DNA of 64,000 nt. Origin: JAFAMB01 sp963775805 (lineage in GTDB: Bacteria; Verrucomicrobiota; Verrucomicrobiia; Chthoniobacterales; JAFAMB01). The stretch covers positions 1-64,000 of the forward strand of contig CAVZKG010000005.1 in NCBI GenBank assembly GCA_963775805.1. The letters are read 5' to 3'. Below, piece by piece: positions 43,290 through 52,407 of this stretch (position 1 is the stretch's first letter; each line of letters starts with the position of its first letter). The notes under the pieces are model-generated. The model was not told the origin of the DNA, searched no databases, and saw nothing but the letters and a program-made list of their open reading frames with translations. A program made the translations under genes and the position numbers.

Positions 43290-43604
43290 ATGATCCGTAA
43301 AAGTTTCGTCATGCAGCTGAAAAGTGGCTCCGAGGAGGAATATAGGCGGCGCCACAATCCAATCTGGAAGGATCTCGAGGAAACACTTCGAGCACACAGC
43401 GTTCATAACTACTCCATCTTTCTGCTTGCGGAAACGGGACAATTATTTGCCTACGCCGAGGTCGAGGATGAGGCGCAATGGGCGCGGATTGCCCAGACTT
43501 CGATCTGCCGTCGATGGTGGGATCATATGTCCAGTCTAATGGATGTGAATCCTGACAAGTCGCCGGTTACGCAGGAGCTGAATGAAGTGTTTCATATAGA
43601 TTAA
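43290..43604 (+). CDS. rhaM: L-rhamnose mutarotase
   Basis: 104 aa, the standard length. The dimeric ferredoxin-like fold pattern is visible with the catalytic His22 (EEYRRRHNPIW), paired with Tyr/Trp residues (YSIFLL, FAYAEVED, CRRWWDHM). It interconverts the alpha and beta anomers of L-rhamnose so that the isomerase receives the right one. It starts 1 nt after the isomerase-like gene, so the two are co-transcribed. Confidence 0.93.
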   Translation: MIRKSFVMQLKSGSEEEYRRRHNPIWKDLEETLRAHSVHNYSIFLLAETGQLFAYAEVEDEAQWARIAQTSICRRWWDHMSSLMDVNPDKSPVTQELNEVFHID

Positions 43605-43736
43605 CTTGGAATCCGATTTGTTAGCTGTGATGATCAATCTTGAATTATTAGTGACTCGATGAAATTTTTTCTCCCTTCTTTCATTTGGCTGGCCGGATCG
43701 AGGCAATCGGCTGGAAGACCTATCCCGTGATCGCAC

Positions 43737-45218
43737 ATGAATCCGAATTACTATATTGCTTGCGATCTTGGTGCCGAGAGCGGCCGTGTAATGCTCGGGT
43801 GCCTGGAAGACGGCCATCTGGTGCTCGAGCAACTCCATCGCTTCCCAAGCGCGGCGGTCAGCGTTCTTGGATCGCTTCGATGGGATGTCTTGCGGATTTT
43901 CGAAGAGCTGAAGGTTGGTTTGCGAATTCTTGCGCAGAGGAAAGTTCCTGTTGCCAGTCTGAGCGTCGATTCATGGGGCGTTGACTATGTCTTGCTCAAT
44001 TCGGTGCATCCGTTTCTCTGGCCGCCTTTTCATTATCGTGATGCTCGGACAGAGCAAACATACGATAAACTTCGTGCTGAGATTGGCTCCGAACTAATCT
44101 TCGCTGAAACGGGCATTCAATTCATGCCCATCAATACGCTCTACCATCTGGCCTCCGACCTGGAGAAGAGCGGACCACTGCTCGATTACGCCGACTGCTT
44201 TTTGACAATCGGAGATTATTTCAATTATCTCTTTTCGGGTGTGCCGAGAGTGGATGAGAGTGTTGCTAGCACGACTCAACTTTACAATCCGCGGACCCGT
44301 GCGTGGTCGGATGTTTTGATCGAGAAATGCGGTTTCCCGAAAAAGATTTTTCCTGAACTAGTCGCACCGGGGACTGTACTGGGTGAGTTGACGCCGGATG
44401 TCTGCACAGAAACCGGTCTTGCCGGGATCCAAGTGGTGGCGACTTGTTCCCATGACACTGCTGCGGCCGTCGCCGCCGTGCCGGCAAACGAGAGCGAAGG
44501 ATGGGCCTACCTTTCATCTGGAACGTGGTCCTTGCTTGGGGTCGAATTACCAGCGCCGCTCATCAACGAAGATGTCCGGAAATTAAATTTTACCAATGAA
44601 GCCGGATATGGCGGGACCACTCGTTTTCTGAAAAACATCATCGGTCTCTGGCTATTGCAGGAAAGCCGCCGAGTATGGCACAGCCAGGGGACGAAACTTG
44701 ATTATGCGGCCCTAATTGTTGAGGCGATGCAGGCCGAGCCGTTTCGTTCAATAATCGACCCTAGAGCGGCTCGCTTTCTCAAGCCTGGTGACATGCCAAA
44801 ACGAATCGTTAACTATTGCAAAGAGACTCACCAGCCGCCTCCGGAAACTCCCGGCCAGTTTGCCAGATGCGTTCTCGAAAGCCTGGCGCTTCTTTATCGG
44901 CTGACGATCGAAGAGATTGAACAGGCAACAGGAAACTCGATTCACCGGTTGCATATCGTCGGCGGGGGAAGCCAGAATGCGTTGCTTAACGAATTTGCCG
45001 CAAACGCGACGGAACGCGAGGTGATTGCCGGCCCGGCGGAAGCGACTGCGATCGGTAACGTTTTAATCCAGGCGATCGCCCTTGGACATGTCAAGTCGCT
45101 CGCTGCACTGCGTGAAATCGTCCGTGATTCATTTTCCCTGCAGACCTTCAAACCGCGAGTGACAGCGGATTGGCAGGCTGCTTATCAACGATTCCTCAGA
45201 CTTGATCTTGTGACATGA
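43737..45218 (+). CDS. rhaB: Rhamnulokinase
   Basis: 493 aa FGGY-family kinase. The phosphate-binding start YIACDLGAESGRVMLGCLEDG, the DSWGVDYVLL segment, VATCSHDTAAAVAAVPA and the adenosine-binding HIVGGGSQNALLNEFAANATEREVIAGPAEATAIGN are typical of rhamnulokinases. It phosphorylates L-rhamnulose to L-rhamnulose 1-phosphate. Its stop overlaps the aldolase-dehydrogenase start by 4 bp. A 132-bp gap to the mutarotase gene upstream holds no recognisable feature. Confidence 0.93.
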   Translation: MNPNYYIACDLGAESGRVMLGCLEDGHLVLEQLHRFPSAAVSVLGSLRWDVLRIFEELKVGLRILAQRKVPVASLSVDSWGVDYVLLNSVHPFLWPPFHYRDARTEQTYDKLRAEIGSELIFAETGIQFMPINTLYHLASDLEKSGPLLDYADCFLTIGDYFNYLFSGVPRVDESVASTTQLYNPRTRAWSDVLIEKCGFPKKIFPELVAPGTVLGELTPDVCTETGLAGIQVVATCSHDTAAAVAAVPANESEGWAYLSSGTWSLLGVELPAPLINEDVRKLNFTNEAGYGGTTRFLKNIIGLWLLQESRRVWHSQGTKLDYAALIVEAMQAEPFRSIIDPRAARFLKPGDMPKRIVNYCKETHQPPPETPGQFARCVLESLALLYRLTIEEIEQATGNSIHRLHIVGGGSQNALLNEFAANATEREVIAGPAEATAIGNVLIQAIALGHVKSLAALREIVRDSFSLQTFKPRVTADWQAAYQRFLRLDLVT

Positions 45219-47404
45219 AATACCAGTACGTAAACTACCTTTGGGACGATACGGAAGCGTCTAAACTCGATCCCGTCGGCCGGCTCGTCTACCGGTCAAA
45301 CATCCTCGGGACCGACCAGCGGATAACCAACACAGGAGGTGGAAATACTTCCTCCAAAATTGCCGAGAAAGACCCGTTGACGGGGCAATTCGTGGAAGTG
45401 CTGTGGGTGAAAGGCTCCGGAGGAGACCTGAGGACTAGCAAAAAGGAAAACTTTTCTTCGCTCTACCAGGAGAAACTGATCGGACTGCAAAGCCTCTACG
45501 CGAGTGAGCCAAACAGGGGCCCGAAAACGGAGGCCGAGGACAAAATGGTCGGAATGCAGGCTTACACGACTTTCAATCTTAATCCCCGGGCCAGTTCGAT
45601 CGATACGCCGCTCCATTCGTTCGTCCCGTTTAAATATGTCGATCACACGCATCCGAACGCAGCGATCTCCGTTGCGGCTGCGAAGAATTCCAGGGAACTG
45701 ACTAAGGAAATATATGGAGACGAAGTGGTTTGGACCCCCTGGCTCAGACCTGGGTTCGAGCTCGGTATTGAGCTGCAAAACATTTGTTCGGCGCATCCGG
45801 AGGCGAAAGGAGTCATTCTAGGGCAACATGGACTCATCAACTGGGCTAATGATGACAAAGAGTGTTACGAACTGTCGTTGAATTTGATTGAGAAAGCGGC
45901 GAGATATATCGCACGCCGATATGAGGCAAAAGGAGGCGACGCTAAGGCATTTGGGGGACCAAAAGTCGCGTCGCTCGAGGCATCCAAGCGCGCTGAACTC
46001 TTTGCGGCGATCCTTCCGTGGTTGCGTGGCCAGGTCAGCCAGACAAGGCGCTTGATTGGAACAATCCAGGACGACGAAGCCATTTTGCGCTTTGTTAATT
46101 CTGTCGCCGCTCCGAAGTTGGCGGAGCTGGGAACGAGCTGCCCCGATCACTTCCTGCGCACCAAGATCAAGCCGCTTTACGTGGGCTGGGATCCGCAAAA
46201 AGAAAGCAGCGCTGAGCTGAAATCGAAGCTCCAGGCTGGTCTCGAAAAGTACCGGGCCGACTACTCGGACTACTACAATCGGTGCAAACGGCCGGGCTCG
46301 CCGGCGATGCGGGATCCGAATCCAACGGTCGTCTTGATTCCTGGTTTAGGAATGGTTGCGTGGGGGAAAGACAAATCGGAATCGCGGGTGACGGCCGAGT
46401 TCTACAATTGCGCAGTCGAAGTGATGCGCGGCTCCGAAGCGATCGACGAATATATCGCTCTGCCGCAGCAGGAAGCCTTCGATATTGAGTATTGGTTGCT
46501 TGAAGAAGCGAAGCTCAAAAGGATGCCTCCAGAAAAAGAGCTCGCACGACAGGTGGTTGTGGTGATTGGAGCCGGCTCCGGCATCGGTAGAGAGGTTGCG
46601 CTCCGAATCGTAAAGGATGGAGCTCACGTGGTGTGCGTTGATCTAAACAAAGAGGCAGCTGCGGCCACTGCGAAAGAAATTACCGACAAGTATGGAGTTG
46701 GAATTGGGATTGCCGGATCCGGTCTGTCGAATTGTGGTCCGGCCATTGGCTTGAGCGGCAACATCACCGATCGCGCCTCGATACGCTCAATGCTGAATGA
46801 AGCGGTTCTGGCTTACGGAGGATTCGATTCGATTGCAGTCACCGCAGGGGTTTTCTTTTCTCCTGATTCCAGTGGCCACATTCCGGACGAAAAATGGGCA
46901 ACAACATTCGCGATCAATGTCACCGGTTCGTACATTGTTGCGGACGAGGCTGTGAAAATCTGGAAAGAGCAGAACCTGCCTGGGAGTCTCGTGCTAACTA
47001 CGAGTGCCAATGCGGTTGTCGCAAAGAAAGGGAGTCTTGCCTATGACACTTCCAAAGCCGCCGCAAATCACTTAACCCGTGAATTGGCAATCGAGTTGTC
47101 GCCGCTGATACGCGTTAACGCGGTCGCGCCCGCGACGGTGGTGCAGGGTAGCGCCATGTTCCCACGTGACCGGGTGATTGCGTCCCTCTCCAAGTATAAG
47201 ATTGCCTATAGCGATGAGGAACCTTCCGAAGTGCTGACTCAGAAGCTCGCGCAATTTTATGCGGATAGAACCTTGACTCATTTGCCGATTACGCCGGGTG
47301 ATCAGGCAGAGGCGTTTTATCTCTTGTTAACGAATCGTTTGAGTAAGACGACCGGCCAGATAATCACGGTCGATGGAGGTCTGATTGAGGCATTTCTGCG
47401 TTGA
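45215..47404 (+). CDS. rhaD: Fused rhamnulose-1-phosphate aldolase / lactaldehyde dehydrogenase
   Basis: 729 aa bifunctional enzyme. The N-terminal 430 residues are a class II aldolase domain with zinc-ligand motifs VDHTHPNAAIS and GQHGLINW. The C-terminal part is a short-chain dehydrogenase (VVVIGAGSGIGREVALRIV, TTSANAVVAKKGSLAYDTSKAAANHL with the Y-x-x-x-K pair, ITVDGGLIEAFLR). The aldolase splits L-rhamnulose 1-phosphate into DHAP and L-lactaldehyde. The dehydrogenase oxidises the lactaldehyde to L-lactate. Fused forms (RhaEW type) are known in several bacteria. It is followed directly by LutABC. Confidence 0.92.
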   Translation: MKYQYVNYLWDDTEASKLDPVGRLVYRSNILGTDQRITNTGGGNTSSKIAEKDPLTGQFVEVLWVKGSGGDLRTSKKENFSSLYQEKLIGLQSLYASEPNRGPKTEAEDKMVGMQAYTTFNLNPRASSIDTPLHSFVPFKYVDHTHPNAAISVAAAKNSRELTKEIYGDEVVWTPWLRPGFELGIELQNICSAHPEAKGVILGQHGLINWANDDKECYELSLNLIEKAARYIARRYEAKGGDAKAFGGPKVASLEASKRAELFAAILPWLRGQVSQTRRLIGTIQDDEAILRFVNSVAAPKLAELGTSCPDHFLRTKIKPLYVGWDPQKESSAELKSKLQAGLEKYRADYSDYYNRCKRPGSPAMRDPNPTVVLIPGLGMVAWGKDKSESRVTAEFYNCAVEVMRGSEAIDEYIALPQQEAFDIEYWLLEEAKLKRMPPEKELARQVVVVIGAGSGIGREVALRIVKDGAHVVCVDLNKEAAAATAKEITDKYGVGIGIAGSGLSNCGPAIGLSGNITDRASIRSMLNEAVLAYGGFDSIAVTAGVFFSPDSSGHIPDEKWATTFAINVTGSYIVADEAVKIWKEQNLPGSLVLTTSANAVVAKKGSLAYDTSKAAANHLTRELAIELSPLIRVNAVAPATVVQGSAMFPRDRVIASLSKYKIAYSDEEPSEVLTQKLAQFYADRTLTHLPITPGDQAEAFYLLLTNRLSKTTGQIITVDGGLIEAFLR

Positions 47405-48138
47405 AGATTAACATTCTCATTCCCTGTTTCGTTGATCAGTTGTTTCCTTCGGTGGGGATCAGCGTGGTGCGCGTTTTTGAGAAACTGGGCCATACGGTTG
47501 AGTTCAATCAGGGCATCTTCTGCTGCGGACAACCGGCTTTCAACGCCGGATTTTGGGAGGAGAGCAGAGAGATTGGGGCGAGGGTGCTTGAAGCCTTGAA
47601 AGGAGAAGATCCAATTGTTGTGCCTTCAGGATCGTGTGCTGCGATGGTCAAGAATTTCTATCCGGAGTTGTTTCGATCCACACCCCGGGCAGAAGTTGCG
47701 ATTCAGGTTAGCCACCGGACATTTGAGTTTTCGTCGTTTCTTGTGGACCGGCTCGGTGTCACCGATGTTGGAAGCCGGTTCCCGGCGAAAGTGACGTTCC
47801 ACGACGGCTGTCATGGATTGCGCGAGCTGCAGGTAAAGCGACAACCTCGAATATTATTGAAGAGCGTAAAGGATCTCACGCTGATCGAAATGCAGGACCA
47901 GACGAGTTGCTGCGGCTTTGGAGGCACTTTCTCGGTAAAATTTCCAATGATCTCGACGGCAATGGGGGAGACCAAATCTTCTTCCGCGCTCGAGACCGGC
48001 GCTGAATACCTGGTGTCGAACGACTCGAGTTGTTTGATGCATCTCCAGGGGCTTCTGAGCCGTCAAAAGAGGAGTCTTAAAACAATTCACCTCGCTGAGA
48101 TCCTTGCTTCCCCGCAGGAAGCGATATTTTGGCGTTAA
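47401..48138 (+). CDS. lutA: L-lactate dehydrogenase complex subunit LutA
   Basis: 245 aa. It begins at a TTG overlapping the previous stop (TTGA). Two CCG domains with cysteine-rich motifs are visible (FCCGQPAFNAGFWEE near residue 40 and TSCCGFGGTFSVKFP near 165). With LutB and LutC it oxidises L-lactate to pyruvate. Here it follows the enzyme that makes L-lactate from lactaldehyde, so the cluster carries its own means to use the product. Confidence 0.92.
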   Translation: MKINILIPCFVDQLFPSVGISVVRVFEKLGHTVEFNQGIFCCGQPAFNAGFWEESREIGARVLEALKGEDPIVVPSGSCAAMVKNFYPELFRSTPRAEVAIQVSHRTFEFSSFLVDRLGVTDVGSRFPAKVTFHDGCHGLRELQVKRQPRILLKSVKDLTLIEMQDQTSCCGFGGTFSVKFPMISTAMGETKSSSALETGAEYLVSNDSSCLMHLQGLLSRQKRSLKTIHLAEILASPQEAIFWR

Positions 48139-48150
48139 ACCGATTTGTCT

Positions 48151-49545
48151 ATGCCTTCCTTGTTTGCATCGAAATTTAGAGAGCGCGCCACTCGATTGAC
48201 AAAGGACCTGGATCATCGAGCCAAGATCCGTAATGCGCTGAATAGCTACGAGACGGCACGAGACGAAAAGAAGGCGCAGTACCAGGATTGGGAGGCGGCC
48301 CGGAATCGGGCCTCTGAAATCAAATGGGAGGCAGTTAACCATCTCGATTCATACCTGGTGGAGTTTGTCGATAAACTGACTGCACGTGGTACCAAGGTAT
48401 TCTGGGCTGGCAACAGTCAGGAAGCCCGGGATTATATCGTGGCGCTCGCCAAAGAGAAAAATGCCCACACGATCATCAAATCGAAGTCGATGACGACTGA
48501 AGAGATCCATCTCAACCGCGTCCTGCAGGCGATCGGTTACGAGGTGGTTGAATCGGATCTTGGAGAGTACATCGTTCAACTCCGGGAGGAGCCTCCCTAT
48601 CATCTTGTTTTTCCGGCGATGCATCTCACTCGTCACGAAATCAGCGATCTATTTCAGGAGAAGCTTCATTCCAAGCCCTCCGAGAATCCGGAGGACTTAA
48701 CGATGATCGCGCGCAGGGAGTTGCGGTTAAGATATTTACAGGCGGATATCGGTATCAGTGGTGCGAATTTTGGCGTCGCCGAGACCGGTATGATATCGAT
48801 CACCGAAAACGAAGGAAACGCCCGCCTCACCACCGCGCTTCCAAAAGTGCATGTCGCGCTGATGGGGATCGAAAAAATCATACCGGAATTGGCCGATCTT
48901 GCGCTTTTGTTGCCGATGCTTGCGACAGCCGGAACCGGGCAGCAAATCACCTGTTATAACTCGATGATCGGCGGTCCACGCCAGGAGGACGAGGTGGATG
49001 GCCCGGAAGAATTCCACCTCATACTCCTCGATAATCAGCGGACGCAACTCCTGGCTGATGCGGAGCAACGGGATGCCTTGCACTGTATTCGCTGCGGGGC
49101 TTGTTTGAACGTCTGCCCGATCTTTCGCAATGTCGGTGGGCACACATACGACACCACCTATCAGGGGCCGATAGGTTCGGTGATTACGCCGCATTTGCGG
49201 GGGTTGATGGAATGGAAGCATCTTTCAGAGGCGTCCTCGTTGTGTGGCGCGTGCACTGAGACCTGTCCGGTGAAGATTAATCTCCATCATCACCTGCTTC
49301 ACAATCGCCGGAACGCAACGGCCAAAGAGCCCGATCCATCCGAGCGGTTCGCATTTCGGTTGTTCGCTTTTTTAGCGCGTCATCCGAGGCTGGTGAATCG
49401 GCTTACCCGGTTGAGCCGCCCGTTCCTCCCGTTTGCTGAAATCGTCGCGCCGATCATGCCGGCGCCGCTCAGGGCATGGATTTCGTCACGCGATTTGCCG
49501 TTGATCCCGGGGAAGAGTTTCCGAGACTTTTGGAGCAACCGATGA
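48151..49545 (+). CDS. lutB: L-lactate dehydrogenase complex subunit LutB
   Basis: Iron-sulfur subunit of about 464 aa from the ATG at 48151 (a TTG at 48145 is also possible). Two 4Fe-4S motifs are visible: CIRCGACLNVCPIF and CGACTETCPVKI, in the last third. The N-terminal part carries the LUD domain (KEKNAHTIIKSKSMTTEEIHLNRVLQAIGYEVVESDLGEYIVQL). The stop overlaps the lutC start (ATGA). It passes electrons from L-lactate oxidation onward. Confidence 0.93.
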   Translation: MPSLFASKFRERATRLTKDLDHRAKIRNALNSYETARDEKKAQYQDWEAARNRASEIKWEAVNHLDSYLVEFVDKLTARGTKVFWAGNSQEARDYIVALAKEKNAHTIIKSKSMTTEEIHLNRVLQAIGYEVVESDLGEYIVQLREEPPYHLVFPAMHLTRHEISDLFQEKLHSKPSENPEDLTMIARRELRLRYLQADIGISGANFGVAETGMISITENEGNARLTTALPKVHVALMGIEKIIPELADLALLLPMLATAGTGQQITCYNSMIGGPRQEDEVDGPEEFHLILLDNQRTQLLADAEQRDALHCIRCGACLNVCPIFRNVGGHTYDTTYQGPIGSVITPHLRGLMEWKHLSEASSLCGACTETCPVKINLHHHLLHNRRNATAKEPDPSERFAFRLFAFLARHPRLVNRLTRLSRPFLPFAEIVAPIMPAPLRAWISSRDLPLIPGKSFRDFWSNR

Positions 49546-50330
49546 GCGGCGGAAAACGGGAAGAAATTTTGGGTCGTATCCGGGAGGCGCTCCGAGTTCC
49601 TGCGGTGAGGCATGGTTCAGAACATTCGGCGAACCATGGGTCTGCCGCGGGCACAGCGGCGCGCGAATGGTTGCCGCCGGTTCCAGTCGATCCGGAGGGC
49701 CGACTCGCCCTTTTCCGCGAAAAATCGATTCAACTCAAAACTGACTTTCACCTCATCAAAAATATTGGAGACGCCGGTCCGATATTGGCGGCAATCCGTG
49801 ATGCGAACCGTTGGACTTCGGTGGCAGTCCATCATCATCCGTTGATCGATCCGCTGATTGAATCCCTGGGGTTGGAAACCGTTTATGTCGAACAGAATCC
49901 GGATCGCGCCGTGCTGGAGCGTTGTTCTGCCGGCATCACAGGATGCGATGCCTTGATTGCGCAAACAGGTTCGATTCTGGTCACATCGCGAAGCGCGGGT
50001 GGCCGCGCTCTTTCCGTGCTGCCTCCGCACCACATTTTGATTGCGACGCTTGACCAGCTTCTGCCGGATCTCCCTTCCGCATTTGATTTGCTTCACTCCA
50101 AGTACGCTGACGGTTACCCCAGCTTCGTCGGCTTTATCACCGGCCCGAGCCGGACGGGGGATATCGAACGAATCATCGTACTCGGCGCCCACGGTCCCCG
50201 CGCGCTGACCGTTATACTCCTCACCGACAAGGATGTAGGAACGGATTTCGGCTCTACAGGAATTTCTGAAACGGAATCAGGCTGCAGACCGTTACTCGAA
50301 GCCAAGGTGAATCACTTCACCAGGCATTAA
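49542..50330 (+). CDS. lutC: L-lactate dehydrogenase complex subunit LutC
   Basis: 262 aa LUD-domain protein from the ATG at 49542, overlapping the lutB stop by 4 bp. The sequence has AGITGCDALIAQTGSILVTSRSAGGRALSVLPPHHILIATLDQLLPDL and FITGPSRTGDIERIIVLGAHGPRALTVIL, the characteristic LutC core. Together with LutA and LutB it completes the non-flavin L-lactate oxidation complex. The 3' end overlaps a small convergent gene. Confidence 0.92.
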   Translation: MSGGKREEILGRIREALRVPAVRHGSEHSANHGSAAGTAAREWLPPVPVDPEGRLALFREKSIQLKTDFHLIKNIGDAGPILAAIRDANRWTSVAVHHHPLIDPLIESLGLETVYVEQNPDRAVLERCSAGITGCDALIAQTGSILVTSRSAGGRALSVLPPHHILIATLDQLLPDLPSAFDLLHSKYADGYPSFVGFITGPSRTGDIERIIVLGAHGPRALTVILLTDKDVGTDFGSTGISETESGCRPLLEAKVNHFTRH

Positions 50331-50552
50331 CCGCGATTTGCACCGTGTTCGTATCGTAACGGCAGTGCGCCTGTTATCCATTCTAGCTACCCCAAGTTCA
50401 TCAACCCCAATTTCAACGGGATCCGTTGTCATGCGCATCGCGTCACTCGGAAGAGTGTCAAGAAACGATGCCTCAATATTCCAAATATCGCATTCCTCGA
50501 CGCTGGGATCCTCTTTGATGTTCTTAGTTATTCGCGCTTCGATCGTCTTCAT
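50292..50552 (-). CDS. Small hypothetical protein
   Basis: 86 aa from an ATG at 50552 that has AAAGG 9 nt upstream. The product looks natural (MKTIEARITKNIKEDPSVEE, SDAMRMTTDPVEIGVDELGVARMDN, RLMPGEVIHLGFE) and may be a small beta-rich domain. A longer frame to 50765 exists but overlaps the next gene and has a less natural N-terminus. It overlaps the end of lutC by 39 bp in the convergent direction. Not recognised. Confidence 0.45.
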   Translation of the reverse strand: MKTIEARITKNIKEDPSVEECDIWNIEASFLDTLPSDAMRMTTDPVEIGVDELGVARMDNRRTAVTIRTRCKSRLMPGEVIHLGFE

Positions 50553-50724
50553 GTGAGCGTACCTTTCATTTAATCCACGTTCTGACTTATATTCGAAGCG
50601 ACTCCGGCTCCGGGTGTTGCCTGATTCAAGTGTTGCAGCATGCTTCCATCGTTCGGAACCAGCATCTGCGCCATAAGTAGTTCGAGTCTCTATAGCGCGG
50701 CGGACTTGTCCGATGAAGTTCGGA

Positions 50725-51885
50725 TTACCGAGGGGAATAGCCCATGTACCGATAAAGCAGATCATGCCATGCGGGTTCGTGAGTCATCCGCAGCATCTCG
50801 CGGTTGATTGACTCACGTAGTTGACTGCCCTCTCGGACTGCGAACGCGTACAGCTGAGGGTCCACATTCAAGGAGAGCACCTGGAACTGTTTTGTGTAAT
50901 TGTTTCGGACCACATATCGCAAAAATGGCTCGTCATAGACGATTGCCTGAATTTCATTTTTCTTCAGGGCATCAAATAGCTCCGTGCGCGAGCTGGTAAT
51001 ATAATCAATGTGATGTTCTGCGAGGTATTGTGCGGCCGTGCTTTCAGCGAATGTGCCGACGTGAACCTTGCGCAAATCGCCGAGAGTTTGAATGGAAGAA
51101 CCTTCATGAATCCGGGCAGCGGTCAGAATCGAGGCCATCGTTGCTGTGAATGTCGAAACGAGCACGAGGCTGACGAACATCCAGAGCACAGCGATCACAC
51201 GTCCCCTGAACGTTTTGGGTGATATATCGCCGTAACCGACAGTAGTCATGGTCACAGCCGCCCACCAAAGGGCAGCGCCAAACCCTCGGACCGGTCGTCC
51301 CTGGCCTCCGAAACTGGCCGCGTTCGCTCGGCGTTCACACAGCCATATCACGAGGGCAACGAGAGACATGACAACGAGCAGCACGATCGATATCCGAAAG
51401 ATGGTAACCCAGAGATGCCGGTCAAAAAAAGTGCCGATAAACCGAAGATCGTTCGGGAGGCGATTCATCGGAACAGCGACGGCCAGAGCCGATGAAAAGT
51501 AAGCGTGCGTAAAATCGCAAACCTCTTCCCGGCGCTGAGTGATCGTGAGCGGCCCGATGGCGACATCGAGCCAACCTGCGGCAAGACCGTTGAAGTTCCC
51601 GCTCAAATCGGTCTCATGAAATTCGTAATCGAGCCCAAGGTCAGACGCGATCTCTTTCCATAAATCAACGCTGATTCCCGCCCAGCTCCCATCCGAATTG
51701 TGAATGTTGAACGGTGGACCAGGCGCAACGCCAACGATTAGTTTTTGCCGCGGCAAGGAGGGCGTGGGAAACGGCGAAGGAAGATGATGATCAATCGGCT
51801 CTGTCGCACCTGCGCACAACGCGAGAATGCACCCCATCAAGGCGCACGCCGCGCCGTTACGCCCTATCCAACCTCTATGCCCCAT
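50725..51885 (-). CDS. Prokaryotic ionotropic glutamate receptor-like K+ channel (GluR0 type)
   Basis: 386 aa. A signal peptide is followed by the first half of a type 2 periplasmic binding domain (KLIVGVAPGPPFNIHNSDGSWAGISVDLWKEIASDLGLDYEF, GPLTITQRREEVCDFT with ligand-binding Arg119). Membrane helix M1 is at about 158-182, then a pore loop with the potassium selectivity filter TTVGYGD (214-220), helix M3 (about 228-256), and the second half of the binding domain (VHVGTFAESTAAQYL, YDEPFLRY with Asp318). This order (S1-M1-P-M3-S2) is that of bacterial GluR0: an amino-acid-gated K+ channel. Ligand unknown. Confidence 0.88.
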   Translation of the reverse strand: MGHRGWIGRNGAACALMGCILALCAGATEPIDHHLPSPFPTPSLPRQKLIVGVAPGPPFNIHNSDGSWAGISVDLWKEIASDLGLDYEFHETDLSGNFNGLAAGWLDVAIGPLTITQRREEVCDFTHAYFSSALAVAVPMNRLPNDLRFIGTFFDRHLWVTIFRISIVLLVVMSLVALVIWLCERRANAASFGGQGRPVRGFGAALWWAAVTMTTVGYGDISPKTFRGRVIAVLWMFVSLVLVSTFTATMASILTAARIHEGSSIQTLGDLRKVHVGTFAESTAAQYLAEHHIDYITSSRTELFDALKKNEIQAIVYDEPFLRYVVRNNYTKQFQVLSLNVDPQLYAFAVREGSQLRESINREMLRMTHEPAWHDLLYRYMGYSPR

Positions 51886-51897
51886 ATGCAGGCATCT

Positions 51898-52395
51898 TTA
51901 TTCCAAGGAGAGTTCGACTTTTTCTTCCATTCGAGGAGTGAGCTGATTTCCCGTGATGAGTCGAGCGCAGGTGTTCCAATGCAAAAGGGCGTCGTCATTT
52001 CGTGCCGGGCGAAGCGACTCGGCCTTCTCGTACCAGGTCATCGCTTCGCAAAGCAGTTCGTACGCATCGTGGCCAGAGCCAGGATGGCCCTGTTGGAGCT
52101 GCGCCTTCGCTCGCCGCTCGCAGATGATTCCAGCGTAGTAAGTCCGCTCGTACGGATCATGAAGTTGCGAAAGAACCTCCTGTGCTTGCGTGATTCCCAC
52201 AGAGTAACCTTTCCCGAATCGATCCGTAATCGCCAATAGCAATGTCACCAGCCCCTGCTGGTTTTCGGGCTCAATTTGAAGAACATCGTGACAAATGCTT
52301 TCGGCGGTTCCTGGTTCGTTGAGCAGACGATAGCGCAAAGCTTTTTCGAGCGCGGCCGGAATTGCGTCTGCGGAAAGCTGTTTGAGTTCAAACAT
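51898..52395 (-). CDS. TPR-like hypothetical protein
   Basis: 165 aa, no signal or membrane segment. Helical hairpins resemble tetratricopeptide repeats (AALEKALRYRLLNEPGTAESICHDVLQIEPENQQGLVTLLLA, ERRAKAQLQQG, AMTWYEKAESLRPARNDDALLHWNTC). Usually a protein-interaction scaffold. It sits between the succinate dehydrogenase genes and the receptor-channel gene, 12 bp after the former, so may be the last gene of that operon. Confidence 0.7.
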   Translation of the reverse strand: MFELKQLSADAIPAALEKALRYRLLNEPGTAESICHDVLQIEPENQQGLVTLLLAITDRFGKGYSVGITQAQEVLSQLHDPYERTYYAGIICERRAKAQLQQGHPGSGHDAYELLCEAMTWYEKAESLRPARNDDALLHWNTCARLITGNQLTPRMEEKVELSLE

Positions 52396-52407
52396 ATTCT
52401 CCTTCTG

